Positions 7,013 through 16,054 of a stretch of DNA of 64,000 bases are shown here, in pieces. The notes under the pieces are model-generated. The model was not told the DNA's origin. It was given only the letters and a program-made list of their open reading frames with translations, and did no database searches. Location: positions 62,001-126,000 of the forward strand of contig CANLOQ010000001.1 in the NCBI GenBank assembly GCA_947492925.1, written 5' to 3'. The DNA is from an uncultured Sulfitobacter sp. Its GTDB lineage: Bacteria; Pseudomonadota; Alphaproteobacteria; Rhodobacterales; Rhodobacteraceae. Position numbers and translations under genes: made by a program. How positions within the stretch are numbered: position 1 is the first letter of the stretch; every line of letters starts with the position of its first letter.

Positions 7013-8011
7013 ATGACCCTGATGACGAAATTTATGGGCGCTGCCGCCGCAATGGCGCTCAGCGCCGGTGCCGCATTGGCCGAGCCTGCGCTGATCTTTG
7101 ATCTGGGCGGCAAGTTCGACAAATCCTTCAACGAAGCGGCCCACAACGGTGCACAGCGCTGGCAGTCCGAAACCGGCCTCAATTACCGCGAGATCGAGCT
7201 TCAGTCCGAAGCCCAGCGCGAACAGGCGCTGCGCCGCTTTGCCGAATCCGGGTCCAACCCGATCATCACGATGGGCTTTGCGATGGCCGATCCGCTGTCA
7301 TCTGTCGCAGCAGACTATCCGGATACGAAATTCGTTGCCATTGATGTGACATGGCTTGAGAATCCCAACATTCGCCAGATCGGCTTTGCCGAACATGAGG
7401 GGTCTTACCTTGTCGGCATGCTTGCCGCGATGGCGTCGGAAAGTGACACCGTTGGCTTTATCGGTGGGATGGACATTCCGCTGATCCGCCACTTTGGCTG
7501 CGGCTACGCCCAGGGCGTCAAAGCTGTAAAGCCCGACGCAACCATCGTTGCCAACATGACAGGCACCACACCCGCCGCATGGAATGACCCCGTGAAAGGG
7601 TCCGAACTGACAAAGGCGCAGATTTCTCAGGGTGCTGATGTGGTTTATGCCGCTGCGGGCGGCACGGGCGTGGGTGTGCTTCAGACCGCCGCTGACGAGG
7701 GCATCCTGTCCATCGGCGTGGACAGCAACCAGAACCACCTGCACCCGGGCAAGGTCCTGACGTCCATGCTCAAGCGTGTGGACGTGGCCGTCTATGACGC
7801 ACTGGCAGCGGGCGAGAATATCGAAACAGGCGTCTTTACACTGGGTCTGGCCGAAGAAGGCGTCGGCTACGCGCTGGACGAAAATAACCAGCCGCTGATC
7901 ACCGAAGAGATGCAAAAGATGGTCGACGAAGCCCGTCAGAAGATCATCGACGGCGAGATCGACGTTGCCAGCTACTACGCAAATGACAGCTGCCCGGCAC
8001 TGGACTTCTAA
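7013..8011 (+). CDS. BMP-family substrate-binding protein of nucleoside ABC importer
   Basis: 332 residues. Signal peptide of ~23 residues (LMTKFMGAAAAMALSAGAALA), then the BMP/PnrA fold: LIFDLGGKFDKSFNEAAHNG, PIITMGFAMADPL, GFIGGMDIPLIRHFGCGY and AAGGTGVGVLQTA. Relatives bind purine nucleosides. Unlike many BmpA proteins it has no lipobox, as is usual in Gram-negatives. Start at 7013 has GGGAGAGA as ribosome binding site. First gene of a four-gene import operon; the stop is directly followed by the GTG of the ATPase gene. Confidence 0.9.
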   Translation: MTLMTKFMGAAAAMALSAGAALAEPALIFDLGGKFDKSFNEAAHNGAQRWQSETGLNYREIELQSEAQREQALRRFAESGSNPIITMGFAMADPLSSVAADYPDTKFVAIDVTWLENPNIRQIGFAEHEGSYLVGMLAAMASESDTVGFIGGMDIPLIRHFGCGYAQGVKAVKPDATIVANMTGTTPAAWNDPVKGSELTKAQISQGADVVYAAAGGTGVGVLQTAADEGILSIGVDSNQNHLHPGKVLTSMLKRVDVAVYDALAAGENIETGVFTLGLAEEGVGYALDENNQPLITEEMQKMVDEARQKIIDGEIDVASYYANDSCPALDF

Positions 8012-9649
8012 GTGACAGGCGACACGACATTGGAGCGGCAGGCAACTGCCGCTCCTGATGTGCCGGCGATCGAACTGAAGGGCATTTCAAAAGCCTTTGG
8101 TCCGGTGCAGGCCAACAAGGACATTTCGATCCGTGTGATGCCCGGTACGATCCACGGGATCATCGGCGAAAACGGCGCGGGCAAATCGACGCTGATGTCG
8201 ATCCTTTACGGGTTTTACAAAGCTGATAAGGGCGAGATCTGGATCAACGGGTCGAGGACCGAAATACCCGATAGTCAGGCGGCCATAGCCGCAGGCATCG
8301 GCATGGTGTTCCAGCACTTTAAACTGGTTGAAAATTTCACGGTGCTTGAGAATATCATTCTGGGTGCCGAAGACGGGCGGTTGCTGAAACCGTCTCTGGC
8401 CAAGGCCCGGCGGACCCTGCTGGAGCTGGCCGAGGATTACGGGCTGAACGTGGACCCCGACGCGCTGGTGCAGGACATTGGCGTGGGCATGCAGCAACGG
8501 GTGGAAATCCTAAAGGCGCTTTACCGTCAGGCCGACATTCTGATTCTGGATGAACCCACCGGGGTGCTGACCCCCGCCGAGGCCGATCAGCTTTTCCGCA
8601 TTCTGGGGCGTCTGCGCTCGGAAGGCAAAACCATCATCCTGATCACCCACAAGCTGCGCGAGATCATGGAAACCACCGACACCGTCAGCGTCATGCGGCG
8701 CGGTGAAATGACCGCAACCGTGCGCACTCAAGATACCTCTCCGCAGGAGCTGGCGGAACTGATGGTGGGACGCAAGGTGTTGTTGCGGGTGGATAAAACC
8801 CCTGCGGACCCCGGTGAGGTGGTTCTGGACATCAAGGGTCTGAAGGTGATCGACGACAAGGGCGTCGAGCGTCTGCGCGGAATTGATCTGCAAGTGCGCG
8901 CAGGCGAGGTTCTTGGCATCGCGGGTGTGGCAGGCAACGGACAGTCGGAACTGCTTGAGGTGCTTGGCGGCTACGAGGACGGCACGGGCGAGGTGCGGCT
9001 CAATGGTCAGCTTCTGGATCTGACGGGCCGCCATTCCGACGGACAGTCGCGCCGCGCGCGCGGGATTGCGCATGTGCCGGAGGACCGCCAGCGCGAGGGC
9101 CTGATCATGGAATACCAGGCCTGGGAAAACACCGCCTTTGGCTATCACCACGATCCCGAATACCGCGCCGGTGTGTTGATGAACAACGCCGCCATCCGCA
9201 GCGATACCGCCGAGAAAATGGAACGCTTTGACGTGCGCCCGCCAAATCCCAAGCTGGCGGCCAAGAACTTCTCGGGCGGGAACCAGCAAAAGATCGTTCT
9301 GGCCCGCGAGATCGAGCGGAACCCCGACCTGCTGTTGATCGGCCAGCCGACGCGTGGCGTGGACATCGGTGCCATCGAATTCATCCACCAGCAAATCGTC
9401 GCCCTGCGCGATCAGGGCAAGGCGATCCTGCTGGTCTCCGTGGAACTTGAGGAAATCCTTGCCCTCAGCGACCGCATCGCAGTGATGTTTGACGGCCGCG
9501 TGATGGGCGAGCGGATGCCCGACCAGACAGACGAAAAAGAGCTGGGCCTCTTGATGGCAGGGATCACCGACACCAACGCCCCGCATTCGGTCGAGGAAAT
9601 TGAACGAAACCTCGCACACGCCCCGGGCGACGCATCAAAGGAAGTCTGA
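8012..9649 (+). CDS. ABC importer ATPase, duplicated nucleotide-binding domains (NupA-like)
   Basis: 545 residues with two ABC modules, as in sugar and nucleoside importers. Module 1: Walker A GENGAGKST, Q-loop VFQHFKL, Walker B ILILDEPTGVLTP, H-loop LITHKL, but a degenerate signature (GVGMQQRVEIL). Module 2: Walker A reduced to GVAGNGQSEL, intact signature SGGNQQK, and Walker B LLLIGQPTRG where the catalytic Glu is replaced by Gln. The two composite sites are therefore unequal, a known trait of this family. GTG start immediately after the binding-protein stop. Confidence 0.92.
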   Translation: MTGDTTLERQATAAPDVPAIELKGISKAFGPVQANKDISIRVMPGTIHGIIGENGAGKSTLMSILYGFYKADKGEIWINGSRTEIPDSQAAIAAGIGMVFQHFKLVENFTVLENIILGAEDGRLLKPSLAKARRTLLELAEDYGLNVDPDALVQDIGVGMQQRVEILKALYRQADILILDEPTGVLTPAEADQLFRILGRLRSEGKTIILITHKLREIMETTDTVSVMRRGEMTATVRTQDTSPQELAELMVGRKVLLRVDKTPADPGEVVLDIKGLKVIDDKGVERLRGIDLQVRAGEVLGIAGVAGNGQSELLEVLGGYEDGTGEVRLNGQLLDLTGRHSDGQSRRARGIAHVPEDRQREGLIMEYQAWENTAFGYHHDPEYRAGVLMNNAAIRSDTAEKMERFDVRPPNPKLAAKNFSGGNQQKIVLAREIERNPDLLLIGQPTRGVDIGAIEFIHQQIVALRDQGKAILLVSVELEEILALSDRIAVMFDGRVMGERMPDQTDEKELGLLMAGITDTNAPHSVEEIERNLAHAPGDASKEV

Positions 9650-9690
9650 GGTATGGTCACGCTCCTTCATCGCGCTTCATCTTTCCAATA

Positions 9691-9725
9691 CCTCTCCACG
9701 GGGGTCCGGGGAGGTGAAACCCCCG
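9691..9725. repeat. Hairpin inside the nucleoside importer operon
   Basis: CGGGGGT (9699-9705) pairs perfectly with ACCCCCG (9719-9725); CCTCTCC (9691-9697) can also pair with GGGGAGG (9708-9714). It sits in the 137-bp gap between the ATPase and first permease genes. Such a structure could lower expression of the permeases relative to the binding protein and ATPase. No U tract follows. Confidence 0.4.
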
Positions 9726-9786
9726 AAAACGCACCGGCTGATATTCGCCCCCGTCCCGAATACCCGTCTCAACCCAAGGTCCCCTC

Positions 9787-10917
9787 ATGGACGTGATGCC
9801 CAAATGGGCCGAGGTGATCCTCGTGCCACTGATCTCCCTCCTGCTTGCCGCCATCATCTCGGCGCTTGTCATCCTCGCCATTGGCGAAGACCCTATCGCG
9901 GCGGTCAATCTGATGATCACCGGCGCTCTCGGCTCCACCTACGGCTGGGGCTATACCCTGTATTACGCGACAAATTTCATGTTCACCGGCCTTGCCGTTG
10001 CCATCGCCTTCCACGCGCGCCTGTTCAACATCGGCGGTGAAGGTCAGGCCATGCTTGGCGGTCTTGGGGTGGCGCTGGCCTGTCTGTATATTCCGTGGCC
10101 ACATTGGACGCTGGCGCTGTTGGGGGCAACGGCGATGGCCGCGCTTTTTGGGGCTGTCTGGGCGGCGGTCCCTGCGTGGCTGCAAGCCAAACGCGGCAGT
10201 CACATCGTGATCACCACAATCATGTTCAACTTCATTGCCGCGGCGCTCCTGAACTATGTACTGGTCAATCTTTTGCGGCCAAAAGGCCAAATGGATCCAG
10301 CGACCGCCCGTTTTCCAGAAGCGACCCAACTGCCCACGCTGCATGATCTTCTGGCCCCTTTCGGCATCGAATTTTCCAAGGCCGCCCCAGCGAATGTGTC
10401 CTTTCTAGTGGCCGTTTTAGCCTGTGTCGCCCTGTGGGTGCTGATCTGGCGCACCCGCCTCGGCTATGAGATCCGCGCCTACGGCCATTCGGAATCAGCT
10501 GCCAAATACGCCGGTATCTCGCCCGTCAAGATTACGATGATTGCCATGATCATCTCGGGTGCGCTGGCGGGCATGATGGCCATAAACAACGTCATGGGCG
10601 AGGCGGAACGGCTCGTGCTGAACTCCACCGAAGGAGCAGGATTTATTGGCATTGCCGTGGCGCTGATGGGCCGGTCACATCCGGTAGGTGTGTTTATCGC
10701 GGCGATCCTTTTTGGCTTTCTCTACCAGGGCGGAGCAGAGCTGGCCTTGTGGACCTCGATCCCCCGCGAATTGATCGTGGTCATTCAGGCGCTGGTGATC
10801 CTGTTTACCGGTGCGCTCGACAATATGGTGCGGATGCCGCTGGAAAAGCTGTTTCTTGCCGCCCGCCGCGCCCGCGCGCCCAAGCCTGAACGCAAACCGG
10901 TGGAGCCTGCGGAATAA
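9787..10917 (+). CDS. Nucleoside ABC importer permease 1 (NupB-like)
   Basis: 376 residues, about ten membrane helices, BPD_transp_2 family. Typical segments are FHARLFNIGGEGQAMLGGL, the coupling region AYGHSESAAKYAGIS and GFIGIAVALMGRSHPVGV. The C-terminus is a charged Arg/Pro tail in the cytosol. Start ATG at 9787 gives the family N-terminus before helix 1. Its TAA stop shares one base with the ATG of the second permease (TAATG), so the two are translationally coupled and would form the channel heterodimer. Confidence 0.9.
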   Translation: MDVMPKWAEVILVPLISLLLAAIISALVILAIGEDPIAAVNLMITGALGSTYGWGYTLYYATNFMFTGLAVAIAFHARLFNIGGEGQAMLGGLGVALACLYIPWPHWTLALLGATAMAALFGAVWAAVPAWLQAKRGSHIVITTIMFNFIAAALLNYVLVNLLRPKGQMDPATARFPEATQLPTLHDLLAPFGIEFSKAAPANVSFLVAVLACVALWVLIWRTRLGYEIRAYGHSESAAKYAGISPVKITMIAMIISGALAGMMAINNVMGEAERLVLNSTEGAGFIGIAVALMGRSHPVGVFIAAILFGFLYQGGAELALWTSIPRELIVVIQALVILFTGALDNMVRMPLEKLFLAARRARAPKPERKPVEPAE

Positions 10918-11885
10918 TGGATTATCTCACGCTCATCCAACTGCTCGATTCCACGGTGCGGCTTGCCACACCCCTGCTTCTGGCCTGTCTTGCTGGCCTC
11001 TTCAGTGAACGGGCAGGCATTTTTGACATCGGGCTGGAAGGCAAGATGCTGGCCGCCGCCTTTTTCTCTGCGGCTCTTGCGGCCATCACCGGAAACGTAT
11101 GGCTAGGTCTGCTGGCTGGCATTGGCGCCTCGCTTGCGCTGTCGGCGCTGCACGGGGTGGCCTCCATCACGTTCAGGGGCAATCAGCTGATCTCGGGCGT
11201 CGCAATCAACTTTCTTGCGGCAGGAATGACCGTGCTGATCGCGCAAGACTGGTTTCAGCAGGGCGGGCGCACACCGTCCCTGATGGCCGGTGGACGGTTT
11301 GAAGGGATCACCCTACCGGGGGCAGAGGCCATCGCGGATGTACCCTTTTTCGGGCCACTCTACGCGGAATTGATTTCAGGCCATTCCATCCTTGTCTACA
11401 TGGCCCTCGCCGCTGTGCCGCTGACCTGGTGGCTGCTTTACCGCACACGGTTCGGGTTGCGTCTGCGCGCAGTGGGCGAAAACCCCGCATCCGTCGATAC
11501 GGCAGGCATTTCCGTGGTCGGGCTGCGCTATGCTGCGGTGGCGATCTGCGGTGTGCTCTGCGGCATCGCGGGGGCATACCTCAGCACCGCGTTGCAGGCA
11601 GGTTTTGTGAAAGACATGTCCGCCGGACGCGGCTTTATCGCTCTGGCCGCCCTGATCTTTGCCAAGTGGCGGCCCTGGTACGCGCTTTGGGCGACCTTGC
11701 TCTTTGGTCTGTTCGGCGCGCTGGAAACCCGCCCGGACGTGATCGAAGCTGTGATCGGCATGCGCGTGCAGGGCCAACTGCTTGGCGCGCTTCCTTACGT
11801 GATGACGGTGATCATTCTGGCCGGTTTTGTGGGCAAGGCCGTCCCACCCCGCGCGGGCGGCGAACCCTACATCAAGGAGCGTTGA
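10917..11885 (+). CDS. Nucleoside ABC importer permease 2 (NupC-like)
   Basis: 322 residues, eight to ten membrane helices, same BPD_transp_2 family as its partner but shorter. Motifs: LFSERAGIFDIGLEGKML near helix 2, FRGNQLISGVAINFLA, coupling segment AVGENPASVDTAGI and GRGFIALAALIFAKWRP. Last gene of the importer operon. The 106-bp gap that follows shows no convincing terminator hairpin. Confidence 0.9.
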   Translation: MDYLTLIQLLDSTVRLATPLLLACLAGLFSERAGIFDIGLEGKMLAAAFFSAALAAITGNVWLGLLAGIGASLALSALHGVASITFRGNQLISGVAINFLAAGMTVLIAQDWFQQGGRTPSLMAGGRFEGITLPGAEAIADVPFFGPLYAELISGHSILVYMALAAVPLTWWLLYRTRFGLRLRAVGENPASVDTAGISVVGLRYAAVAICGVLCGIAGAYLSTALQAGFVKDMSAGRGFIALAALIFAKWRPWYALWATLLFGLFGALETRPDVIEAVIGMRVQGQLLGALPYVMTVIILAGFVGKAVPPRAGGEPYIKER

Positions 11886-11991
11886 GGATGGTGGCAAAAT
11901 GATAAGGCCAGTTTCCCGCGCCCATGAGTCCTTTATGCTGCATTGCCGCAAGAACCGTTGATTTAGCACCCCCATCACGCTAAGGGACCCC

Positions 11992-12906
11992 ATGCAAATC
12001 TTCCTGCCCATCGCCGAAGTATCGGTCAACGCTTTCCTGCTTTTGGGGCTGGGCGGATTGGTGGGTGTGCTGTCGGGCATGTTTGGTGTGGGCGGCGGAT
12101 TTCTGATGACGCCGCTTTTGTTCTTTATCGGCATTCCCCCCGCCGTGGCCGTCGCCACGGAGGCGAACCAAATTGTCGCCTCGTCCTTCTCTGGGGTACT
12201 GGCGCATTTCAAACGCAAGACCGTTGATCTGCGCATGGGCACCGTCCTGCTGATTGGTGGCCTGATCGGCGCGGCGCTTGGTGTGCTGGTGTTCAACTAC
12301 CTGAAATCGCTGGGTCAGGTCGATCTGCTGGTCAAACTATGCTACGTTGTCTTTCTGGGCGTCATTGGCGGACTGATGTTTCTGGAATCGCTGCGTGCGA
12401 TCCGCAACACCCGCAAAGGGGCACCGCCCAAGCGCAAGAAACACAACTGGATTCACGGACTGCCGTTCAAGATGCGCTTTCGCGTCTCGGGTCTGTATAT
12501 CTCCGTGATCCCTCCGTTGGTTGTCGGCGTTGCCGTTGGTATTCTTGCCGCGATCATGGGCGTTGGCGGTGGATTTATCATGGTGCCCGCGATGATCTAT
12601 CTGCTGGGCATGCCAACCAAGGTTGTGGTGGGGACATCGCTGTTTCAGATCATCTTTGTGACTGCGTTCACCACAATGCTTCATGCCACGACCAACTATA
12701 CCGTTGATATCGTTCTGGCGGTGCTGCTGCTGGTCGGCGGCGTTGTCGGCGCGCAGATCGGCGCGCGCATCGGGGTCAAGATGAAGGCCGAACAACTGCG
12801 CATTCTGCTGGCGATGATGGTTCTGGCGGTCTGTGGCAAACTGGCGATGGACCTGCTGCTACAACCGGCAGAGCTCTATTCCCTTGGCGCGGCAGGAGGC
12901 CACTGA
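11992..12906 (+). CDS. TauE/SafE family sulfite/organosulfonate exporter
   Basis: 304 residues, about eight membrane helices in two repeats, each opening with a glycine-rich G-[MV]-[FM]-G-V-G-G-G-F motif (GMFGVGGGFLMTPLL and IMGVGGGFIMVPAMIYLLG). Members export sulfite, sulfoacetate or related anions; substrate here unknown. The start ATG follows AAGGGACCCC. Its stop overlaps the start of the next gene (TGATG), a TIGR02186 protein, a pairing I recall in alphaproteobacteria. A second, unrelated copy lies at 35708. Confidence 0.88.
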   Translation: MQIFLPIAEVSVNAFLLLGLGGLVGVLSGMFGVGGGFLMTPLLFFIGIPPAVAVATEANQIVASSFSGVLAHFKRKTVDLRMGTVLLIGGLIGAALGVLVFNYLKSLGQVDLLVKLCYVVFLGVIGGLMFLESLRAIRNTRKGAPPKRKKHNWIHGLPFKMRFRVSGLYISVIPPLVVGVAVGILAAIMGVGGGFIMVPAMIYLLGMPTKVVVGTSLFQIIFVTAFTTMLHATTNYTVDIVLAVLLLVGGVVGAQIGARIGVKMKAEQLRILLAMMVLAVCGKLAMDLLLQPAELYSLGAAGGH

Positions 12907-13664
12907 TGCGGCCTTTCCTGATTTTGCTGGCCTTCGTCATCGCGCTGCCCGTCTGGGCCGAAGATATCGTTCTGGGCCTCAGCAAGGATCAGGTTTCAAT
13001 CAATACCAGCTTTGACGGTTCGGAAATTCTGATCTTTGGGGCCGTCAAACGGGAAGAACCGATCCCGGATGAACCGCGCCTGCACGTCATCGTGACAGTC
13101 TCTGGCCCGTCAGAGCGGGTGACCGTGCGGCGCAAGGAAAAGCGGTTCGGCATCTGGGTGAATACGGACGCAGTCGAGGTGGACCGCGCGCCCAGTTTTT
13201 ATGCCGTGTCCAGCAGCACGCTTTTGGGCCTGTCCCTGACAGAGACCGAAGACCAACGCCACAGCGTGTCGATCCCCCGCGCGATCCGGTCGGTCGGGGC
13301 CCCGATGAACATCACCGACAGCGAAAGCTTCACCCGCGCACTGATCCGCATTAAATCAGCGTCAAACCAATATCAGTTGAACGAAGGCACGGTCAGCGTT
13401 GACGAACAGACCCTGTTCCGTACTGCGATCGAGCTGCCTGCCGCGCTGACCGAAGGGGTCTATGAGACCCGCATTTTTCTGACGCGCGGCGGCAACGTCG
13501 TCTCAAAATACGAGACCAGCATCCTTGTGCGCAAGGTCGGCATGGAACGCTGGCTTTATGCGCTCAGCCGTGAGAACGCGTTTCTTTACGGATTGATGTC
13601 ACTTGCCATCGCCATTGCGGCAGGCTGGGGCGCATCCGCCATCTTTACCGCTTTGCGGCGCTGA
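12906..13664 (+). CDS. TIGR02186-family periplasmic protein with C-terminal anchor
   Basis: 252 residues. Signal peptide of ~18 residues ending VWA, a beta-rich periplasmic body (DIVLGLSKDQVSINTSFDG, LHVIVTVSGPSERVTVRRKE, FGIWVNTDAVEVDRAP, FYAVSSS) and one C-terminal membrane helix (LYGLMSLAIAIAAGWGASAI) with a short Arg tail inside. This matches a family known only by its linkage to TauE/SafE exporters. A role as a periplasmic partner of the transporter is an inference from that linkage and the four-base stop/start overlap. Confidence 0.82.
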   Translation: MRPFLILLAFVIALPVWAEDIVLGLSKDQVSINTSFDGSEILIFGAVKREEPIPDEPRLHVIVTVSGPSERVTVRRKEKRFGIWVNTDAVEVDRAPSFYAVSSSTLLGLSLTETEDQRHSVSIPRAIRSVGAPMNITDSESFTRALIRIKSASNQYQLNEGTVSVDEQTLFRTAIELPAALTEGVYETRIFLTRGGNVVSKYETSILVRKVGMERWLYALSRENAFLYGLMSLAIAIAAGWGASAIFTALRR

Positions 13665-13673
13665 TCTTTTCAC

Positions 13674-15212
13674 TCAGGCAATGTCATCCGGCTCTGGTGC
13701 ATCCAGCGTCAAAGGTGCAGCAGGCGTCGCGCGCAGATCGTCGACCACAAGTGGCCCGCCCGGTTTGGACAATCTGTTGCGCACCACCCAGATCAACCGC
13801 TCCTGTGCACGGGTAATCGCAACATAGGCCAAGCGTTTCCACAGCGGCTGTCCCGCCTCCATCCGGCCCATCCGGGCGGCGGCGTAAAGATCGGGCGCAA
13901 AGACCTGTACCGTTTCCCACTGCGACCCTTGTGCCTTGTGGATTGTCACCGCAGCGCCGTGCAGGAAGGTCGCCCCCATGCGCGCGGCGAAAGGGATGAA
14001 CGGCTCTTCTTCGTCCGGCTTTTCGATCTTCACAATGGACGCGGCACTTACCTGCGGGTCTTCGGCCCCCATCACATGCAAGCGGCTGAACCCCGGTTTG
14101 CGTCCGTCGCCCAGGAAAATCACCTGCGCGCCTTTGATCAGCCCACGTGCTTCCAGATCAAGGCGCTTCTTGCGATGCTTCAGCGGCAGTTCGATCCCGT
14201 CACAAATCAGCGGCTCCCCCGCCAGAAGTGCATCCTCAGGCGCGCCGTGCACGCTGCGAAACGCGTTGATCAGCCGGATGCGCGTGGCGTTGCGCCAGAC
14301 CAGCACGGGGCTGCGCGCCATCAGATCAACTTCCACCCGCTGCCCCCAGACCACGCGATCATCGACCCTTGCCGCATCCTCTACCATCCGTTCGAACTGT
14401 TCAAACCCCAGTTGCGGATCGGCCAGCGCATGGGCCAGATCAAGGATCGGGTTGCCCGCATCCTGCCGGAAGATGCGGTTGAGGTTCAGCACCCGCTTTT
14501 CGGGCAGCTTTTCAAATACCATCGTGCCCGACTGGTTCACCGGGGCCAGCTGAGCGGGGTCACCGAACAGCAGAAGCGTCGGGAAAATCTCTTTCAAATC
14601 CTCGAACTGTTTGTCGTCCAGCATGGAAGACTCATCGACAAAGCCGATGTCCAACGGCTCCTCGCGCCGTTTCCAGCCGGTGATGAAATCAGACCCGCGC
14701 AACCCCGCCGCCGCCAGCGCACCGGGGATGGATTTGTTGCCCGCATAGAACGCCGCCGCACGGTCCAGCGCCAGTTCGGTCAGCCCTTCAATCTCGGGCC
14801 GCTCGCCACTGCCCGCCAACCATTCGGCAATACGCTCGTATTCGGGATCGTAGACCGGCGTGTAAAGGATGCGGTGGATCGTCGTTGCGGGGACTCCGCG
14901 CAGGCGCAGCACGCTTGCAGCCTTGTTGGTCGGCGCAAGGATCGCCAGCGTGCGCTTGTCCTTTTTCTTGCGGCTTTCATAGTCGCCCGACACGACCTCA
15001 ACGCCTGCCGCCTCCAGCGCCTTATACAGTTCTGCCAGCAGCAGCGTCTTGCCTGACCCTGCCTTGCCCGTGATTGCCATCACCTGATCCTTGCCCCCCG
15101 GCGGCGGCATCAACAGGCTGTCGGACAGATCAATGCCCGCGCTGCGCAGCATGTGAGCCACGCCATCAAAGGCGGCGGCCTGATCGTCGGAATATGTCAG
15201 CGCGGTTTCCAT
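13674..15212 (-). CDS. RecD-like superfamily 1 DNA helicase (ATP-dependent)
   Basis: 512 residues. P-loop GKAGSGKTLLLAEL at ~48-61, APTNKAA (motif Ia), VDESSML (motif II), FGDPAQLAPV (motif III), and near the C-terminus TIHKAQGSQWETV (motif V) and YVAITRAQERL (motif VI, UvrD_C_2). It resembles stand-alone RecD2/Pif1-like helicases, without RecB or RecC nearby. The function is probably in replication-fork or recombination repair. ATG at 15212 preceded by a G-rich run directly against the start codon. It lies 51 bp downstream of luxI on the same strand. Confidence 0.88.
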   Translation of the reverse strand: METALTYSDDQAAAFDGVAHMLRSAGIDLSDSLLMPPPGGKDQVMAITGKAGSGKTLLLAELYKALEAAGVEVVSGDYESRKKKDKRTLAILAPTNKAASVLRLRGVPATTIHRILYTPVYDPEYERIAEWLAGSGERPEIEGLTELALDRAAAFYAGNKSIPGALAAAGLRGSDFITGWKRREEPLDIGFVDESSMLDDKQFEDLKEIFPTLLLFGDPAQLAPVNQSGTMVFEKLPEKRVLNLNRIFRQDAGNPILDLAHALADPQLGFEQFERMVEDAARVDDRVVWGQRVEVDLMARSPVLVWRNATRIRLINAFRSVHGAPEDALLAGEPLICDGIELPLKHRKKRLDLEARGLIKGAQVIFLGDGRKPGFSRLHVMGAEDPQVSAASIVKIEKPDEEEPFIPFAARMGATFLHGAAVTIHKAQGSQWETVQVFAPDLYAAARMGRMEAGQPLWKRLAYVAITRAQERLIWVVRNRLSKPGGPLVVDDLRATPAAPLTLDAPEPDDIA

Positions 15213-15244
15213 CCCCCCTGTCTACGGATTGCACAGCAGGGGGG
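15213..15244. repeat. Hairpin between luxI and the helicase gene
   Basis: CCCCCCTG (15213-15220) pairs perfectly with CAGGGGGG (15237-15244) around a 16-nt loop. On the minus strand this lies after luxI and touches the ATG of the helicase gene, so it could limit read-through or translation initiation. No U tract is present. Confidence 0.4.
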
Positions 15245-15263
15245 CCAGCGTGATTGCGCCCGC

Positions 15264-15899
15264 TCAGGCGGTTTTTGCCCAAACCTGTGAACGCATGCTG
15301 CCCATCGCCTGATCAAACCAGAATCGCGATTGTTCGGGCGTGATGCCCGCACGCACACTGATCATCGCCTGCGCGTCATCGGTGAAATCCCACAGGCCCA
15401 CAGAAATCTGTTCCCGCCCCACCCCCTGAGACCCGAGAACCTCGGGCGACGATCCGATCATCCGGTAAATCCGCACCATCCGCGCGTCAAAAACGCCGAC
15501 AAAGTGCTTTACACCGAAGCCTTGCATAATCTCCCCCCCGCCCAGCATCAGGGCCGCCGCCACATGCGCCCCTGCACCGCGCTTCAGGCAAAACCGCGTG
15601 CATTCCCAGATCAGCGGACTGTTGATCGGCCCCGCGATCAGGTCACCAAAGTGATCGTTGATCATCACCGGTCCCGTGGTGGGCAAAAACCGCATGGATC
15701 CCCCGTGGCTCCCGTCGGGTTCTTCCCAAATCACATATAGCGGGTTCATCGCATCGTATTCATCGCGTTCCTCGCCAGCCGCGTCCACTGTCACGTCCCA
15801 ACCCAGCCGCGTCTTGAACTGATCCGCCCTGTCGCGGAACATCCCCTCCGCCAGTTTTGGGTGGGCGTGCAATTGATCGGCATAAAGGTAACGCAGCAT
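15264..15899 (-). CDS. luxI: Acyl-homoserine-lactone synthase, LuxI family
   Basis: 211 residues. Invariant LuxI residues are seen in order: R-x-x-x-F in FRDRADQF, W in LGWDV, D in EYDAMNPLY, R in GSMRFLPTTGP, and E/R in WECTRFC. It couples S-adenosylmethionine with an acyl-ACP to make an AHL signal in the cytosol; acyl chain length cannot be read from sequence. The C-terminal ~40 residues are longer than in short LuxI forms. It follows luxR on the same strand after 155 bp of non-coding DNA. Confidence 0.93.
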   Translation of the reverse strand: MLRYLYADQLHAHPKLAEGMFRDRADQFKTRLGWDVTVDAAGEERDEYDAMNPLYVIWEEPDGSHGGSMRFLPTTGPVMINDHFGDLIAGPINSPLIWECTRFCLKRGAGAHVAAALMLGGGEIMQGFGVKHFVGVFDARMVRIYRMIGSSPEVLGSQGVGREQISVGLWDFTDDAQAMISVRAGITPEQSRFWFDQAMGSMRSQVWAKTA

Positions 15900-16054
15900 A
15901 GGGTTCTCCGGTCTGGCTCAGGTATGACCAAAGAGTTACCGCCGCGTCCCTTAAGACGTCCGAAAGGGTGCGCGCGATGTTCCCGTGGTCCGCGCAACAC
16001 ATCTATCAGAATGACCGCTATGGTTGTGAAGGGACGTTTGTCAGGCGTGAGGCA

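Noticed and set aside
8510-9619. 369-codon minus-strand frame opposite the ABC ATPase gene
   Set aside because: Antisense shadow of a firmly identified ATPase; His-rich nonsense composition without domains.
15910-15929. Possible lux box (GGTC ... GACC dyad, 20 bp) before luxI
   Set aside because: Only the outer four bases pair and the site lies 10 bp from the start codon, too near for an activator of the LuxR type.
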